A DNA stretch of 7,787 bases, taken from positions 1-7,787 of the forward strand of contig JALTEE010000242.1 in NCBI GenBank assembly GCA_027007865.1, given 5' to 3'. The notes below the pieces were generated by a model. That model was not told where the DNA came from, did no database searches, and was given only the letters and a program-made list of their open reading frames with translations. The position numbers were made by a program, and so were the translations under genes. Of the stretch, positions 7,414 to 7,787 are shown one piece after another; position 1 is the stretch's first letter, and every line of letters begins with the position of its first letter. This DNA is from a bacterium. GTDB taxonomy: Bacteria > UBP14 > UBA6098 > B30-G16.

Positions 7414-7433
7414 CAGCGGAAAACAAAAATCGT

Positions 7434-7462
7434 TTGACAATCTTACAACTGTGAGATAAATT
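7434..7462 (+). promoter_or_regulatory. Sigma70-like promoter for the small RAM-domain gene
   Basis: A perfect TTGACA -35 (7434-7439) is followed after 17 bases by TAAATT (7457-7462), a 4 of 6 match to the -10 consensus. The predicted start of transcription is near 7469, giving a leader of about 37 bases. The promoter lies in a 92-bp intergenic region, downstream of the long gene's stop codon, so the next gene has its own transcription start. Use of this consensus in this organism is assumed. Confidence 0.6.
7441..7456. promoter_or_regulatory. Imperfect inverted repeat in the promoter spacer (possible operator)
   Basis: TCTTAC (7441-7446) and GTGAGA (7451-7456) form a 6-bp inverted repeat with one mismatch (G:T) around the 4-base centre AACT. 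It fills 16 of the 17 spacer bases between the -35 and -10. The placement would suit a repressor site. As RNA from upstream readthrough it would be a weak 6-bp stem, too poor in GC to be a convincing terminator. Chance occurrence is possible. Confidence 0.35.
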
Positions 7463-7494
7463 TCGAAAGAATGGGTTAAAAAATCATCTTAAAA

Positions 7495-7500
7495 AGGAGG
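7495..7500 (+). promoter_or_regulatory. Ribosome binding site of the RAM-domain gene
   Basis: AGGAGG sits 5 bases before the ATG at 7506. It is a near-perfect Shine-Dalgarno sequence at a usual distance and fixes the start. Confidence 0.88.
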
Positions 7501-7505
7501 CGCAG

Positions 7506-7748
7506 ATGAAACCCGGAGCATATATGCTCATCAATGTTGCCACTGGTGAGGAGTTGAATGTTGTAACGGAATTGAGGAAACTTCCTGGTGTGATTAATGC
7601 GAGAGTTGTAACAGGTCTTCATGATGCGGTATGTTATGTCGAGGCGAATACAATCGACGAGTTAAAAAACGAAATTATCGGCTCGATTCGGCACATTCCC
7701 GGCATAACAAGAACGGTAACATGCATCGCTTTTGATGGAGACGACTAA
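7506..7748 (+). CDS. Stand-alone Lrp/AsnC ligand-binding (RAM/SIAM) domain protein
   Basis: The 80-residue product consists almost wholly of the C-terminal effector domain of Lrp/AsnC regulators: a first strand A-Y-M-L-I-N-V (5-11), a helix E-L-N-V-V-T-E-L-R-K-L, P-G-V-I-N-A-R (27-33), the characteristic T-G-x-x-D turn (36-40), a strand A-V-C-Y-V-E-A, a second helix (49-62), then H-I-P-G-I-T-R-T-V-T (63-72) and a last strand. The helix-turn-helix part (about 60 residues) of full regulators is missing, and the strong RBS at 7495-7500 shows this is not a truncation artefact. Known single-domain members form ring-like oligomers and can bind amino acids or pair with full-length Lrp proteins. A cytoplasmic sensing or partner role is inferred; the ligand is unknown. 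The stop overlaps the next start by one base, implying translational coupling. Confidence 0.85.
   Translation: MKPGAYMLINVATGEELNVVTELRKLPGVINARVVTGLHDAVCYVEANTIDELKNEIIGSIRHIPGITRTVTCIAFDGDD
7737..7740 (+). promoter_or_regulatory. Ribosome binding site of the last, cut-off gene
   Basis: GGAG inside the end of the RAM-domain gene lies 7 bases before the ATG at 7748. It supports a real start there. Confidence 0.55.
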
Positions 7749-7787
7749 TGATTTTAACCGATTATGTAAAAAGCCTCGATATTATAT
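7748..7787 (+). CDS. Start of an unidentified protein (3' partial)
   Basis: An ATG at 7748 overlaps the preceding stop codon by one base (TAATG) and has GGAG 7 bases upstream. The 13 readable residues, MILTDYVKSLDII, contain no stop. They are too few to assign a family. An amphipathic opening of this type (L-x-D-x-V-K-x-L) is seen in DRTGG-type regulatory domain proteins among others, but this is only a hint. It is probably in an operon with the RAM-domain gene and may be what that domain works with. Confidence 0.6.
   Translation, partial: MILTDYVKSLDII

Noticed and set aside
7400..7430. Possible frameshift at the A-run before the stop codon of the long gene, hiding a T9SS tail.
   Set aside because: I read the sequence after the A-run in the other frames: it ends soon and shows no sorting-domain motif. 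The short end SSAKKK appears genuine.
6862..7440. Open reading frame of 192 codons on the reverse strand.
   Set aside because: It lies antisense to the well-supported C-terminal repeats, its product is Arg/Ile/Cys-rich with no known motif, and no convincing RBS precedes it. It is a shadow of the + strand gene.
7414..7460. Intrinsic terminator after the long gene.
   Set aside because: The only stem (TCTTAC/GTGAGA) has 6 pairs, one of them a wobble, is poor in GC, and is followed by TAAATTT rather than a T-run.

Overview
The window looks like bacterial DNA from a Gram-negative member of the FCB superphylum or a related candidate phylum (Cloacimonadota, Fibrobacterota, WOR-3/Stahlbacteria or TA06 type). 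The grounds are a type IX secretion (Por) sorting tail on the first protein, and a very long secreted beta-sandwich mosaic with 'P-GGE-F--GD' Ig repeats, 'APGDDG' FN3 repeats and 'GWNM...GYW' repeats, a style common in those lineages. The exact taxon cannot be fixed from sequence alone. All genes are on the + strand and coding density is about 98%.

Layout. (1) Positions 1-2408 hold the 3' part of a cysteine-rich exported protein. It has an intact M23 (LytM-type) metallopeptidase domain near its N-terminus, about 490 residues I cannot assign, and a C-terminal T9SS type A-like sorting domain. Its true start and most of its signal peptide lie upstream of the window. (2) After a 25-bp gap with a strong Shine-Dalgarno sequence, positions 2434-7413 encode a 1659-residue secreted adhesin-like mosaic: signal peptide, small beta domain, two Ig-like domains, three FN3 domains, a cadherin/VCBS-like pair, another FN3, a CBM9-like domain, a BACON/ASH-like domain, a cohesin-like domain, and a C-terminal region ending in two GWNM repeats. 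It has no recognisable T9SS tail. (3) A 92-bp intergenic region carries a good sigma70-like promoter with an inverted repeat filling its spacer. (4) Positions 7506-7748 encode an 80-residue stand-alone Lrp/AsnC ligand-binding (RAM/SIAM) domain with no DNA-binding part. (5) A further gene starts at 7748, overlaps it by one base, and runs off the window.

Genes 1 and 2 are probably co-transcribed and make cell-envelope or secreted products; whether they work on the same target is inference. Genes 4 and 5 form a separate transcription unit of cytoplasmic character. I found no tRNA, rRNA, CRISPR, insertion sequence or convincing intrinsic terminator. The most noteworthy points are the composition break inside gene 1, its CxxC-rich unassigned middle, the lack of a T9SS tail on gene 2 beside a gene that has one, the cohesin-like and CBM9-like modules in gene 2, and the palindrome inside the promoter of the small RAM-domain gene. 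None of these by itself proves a new system.
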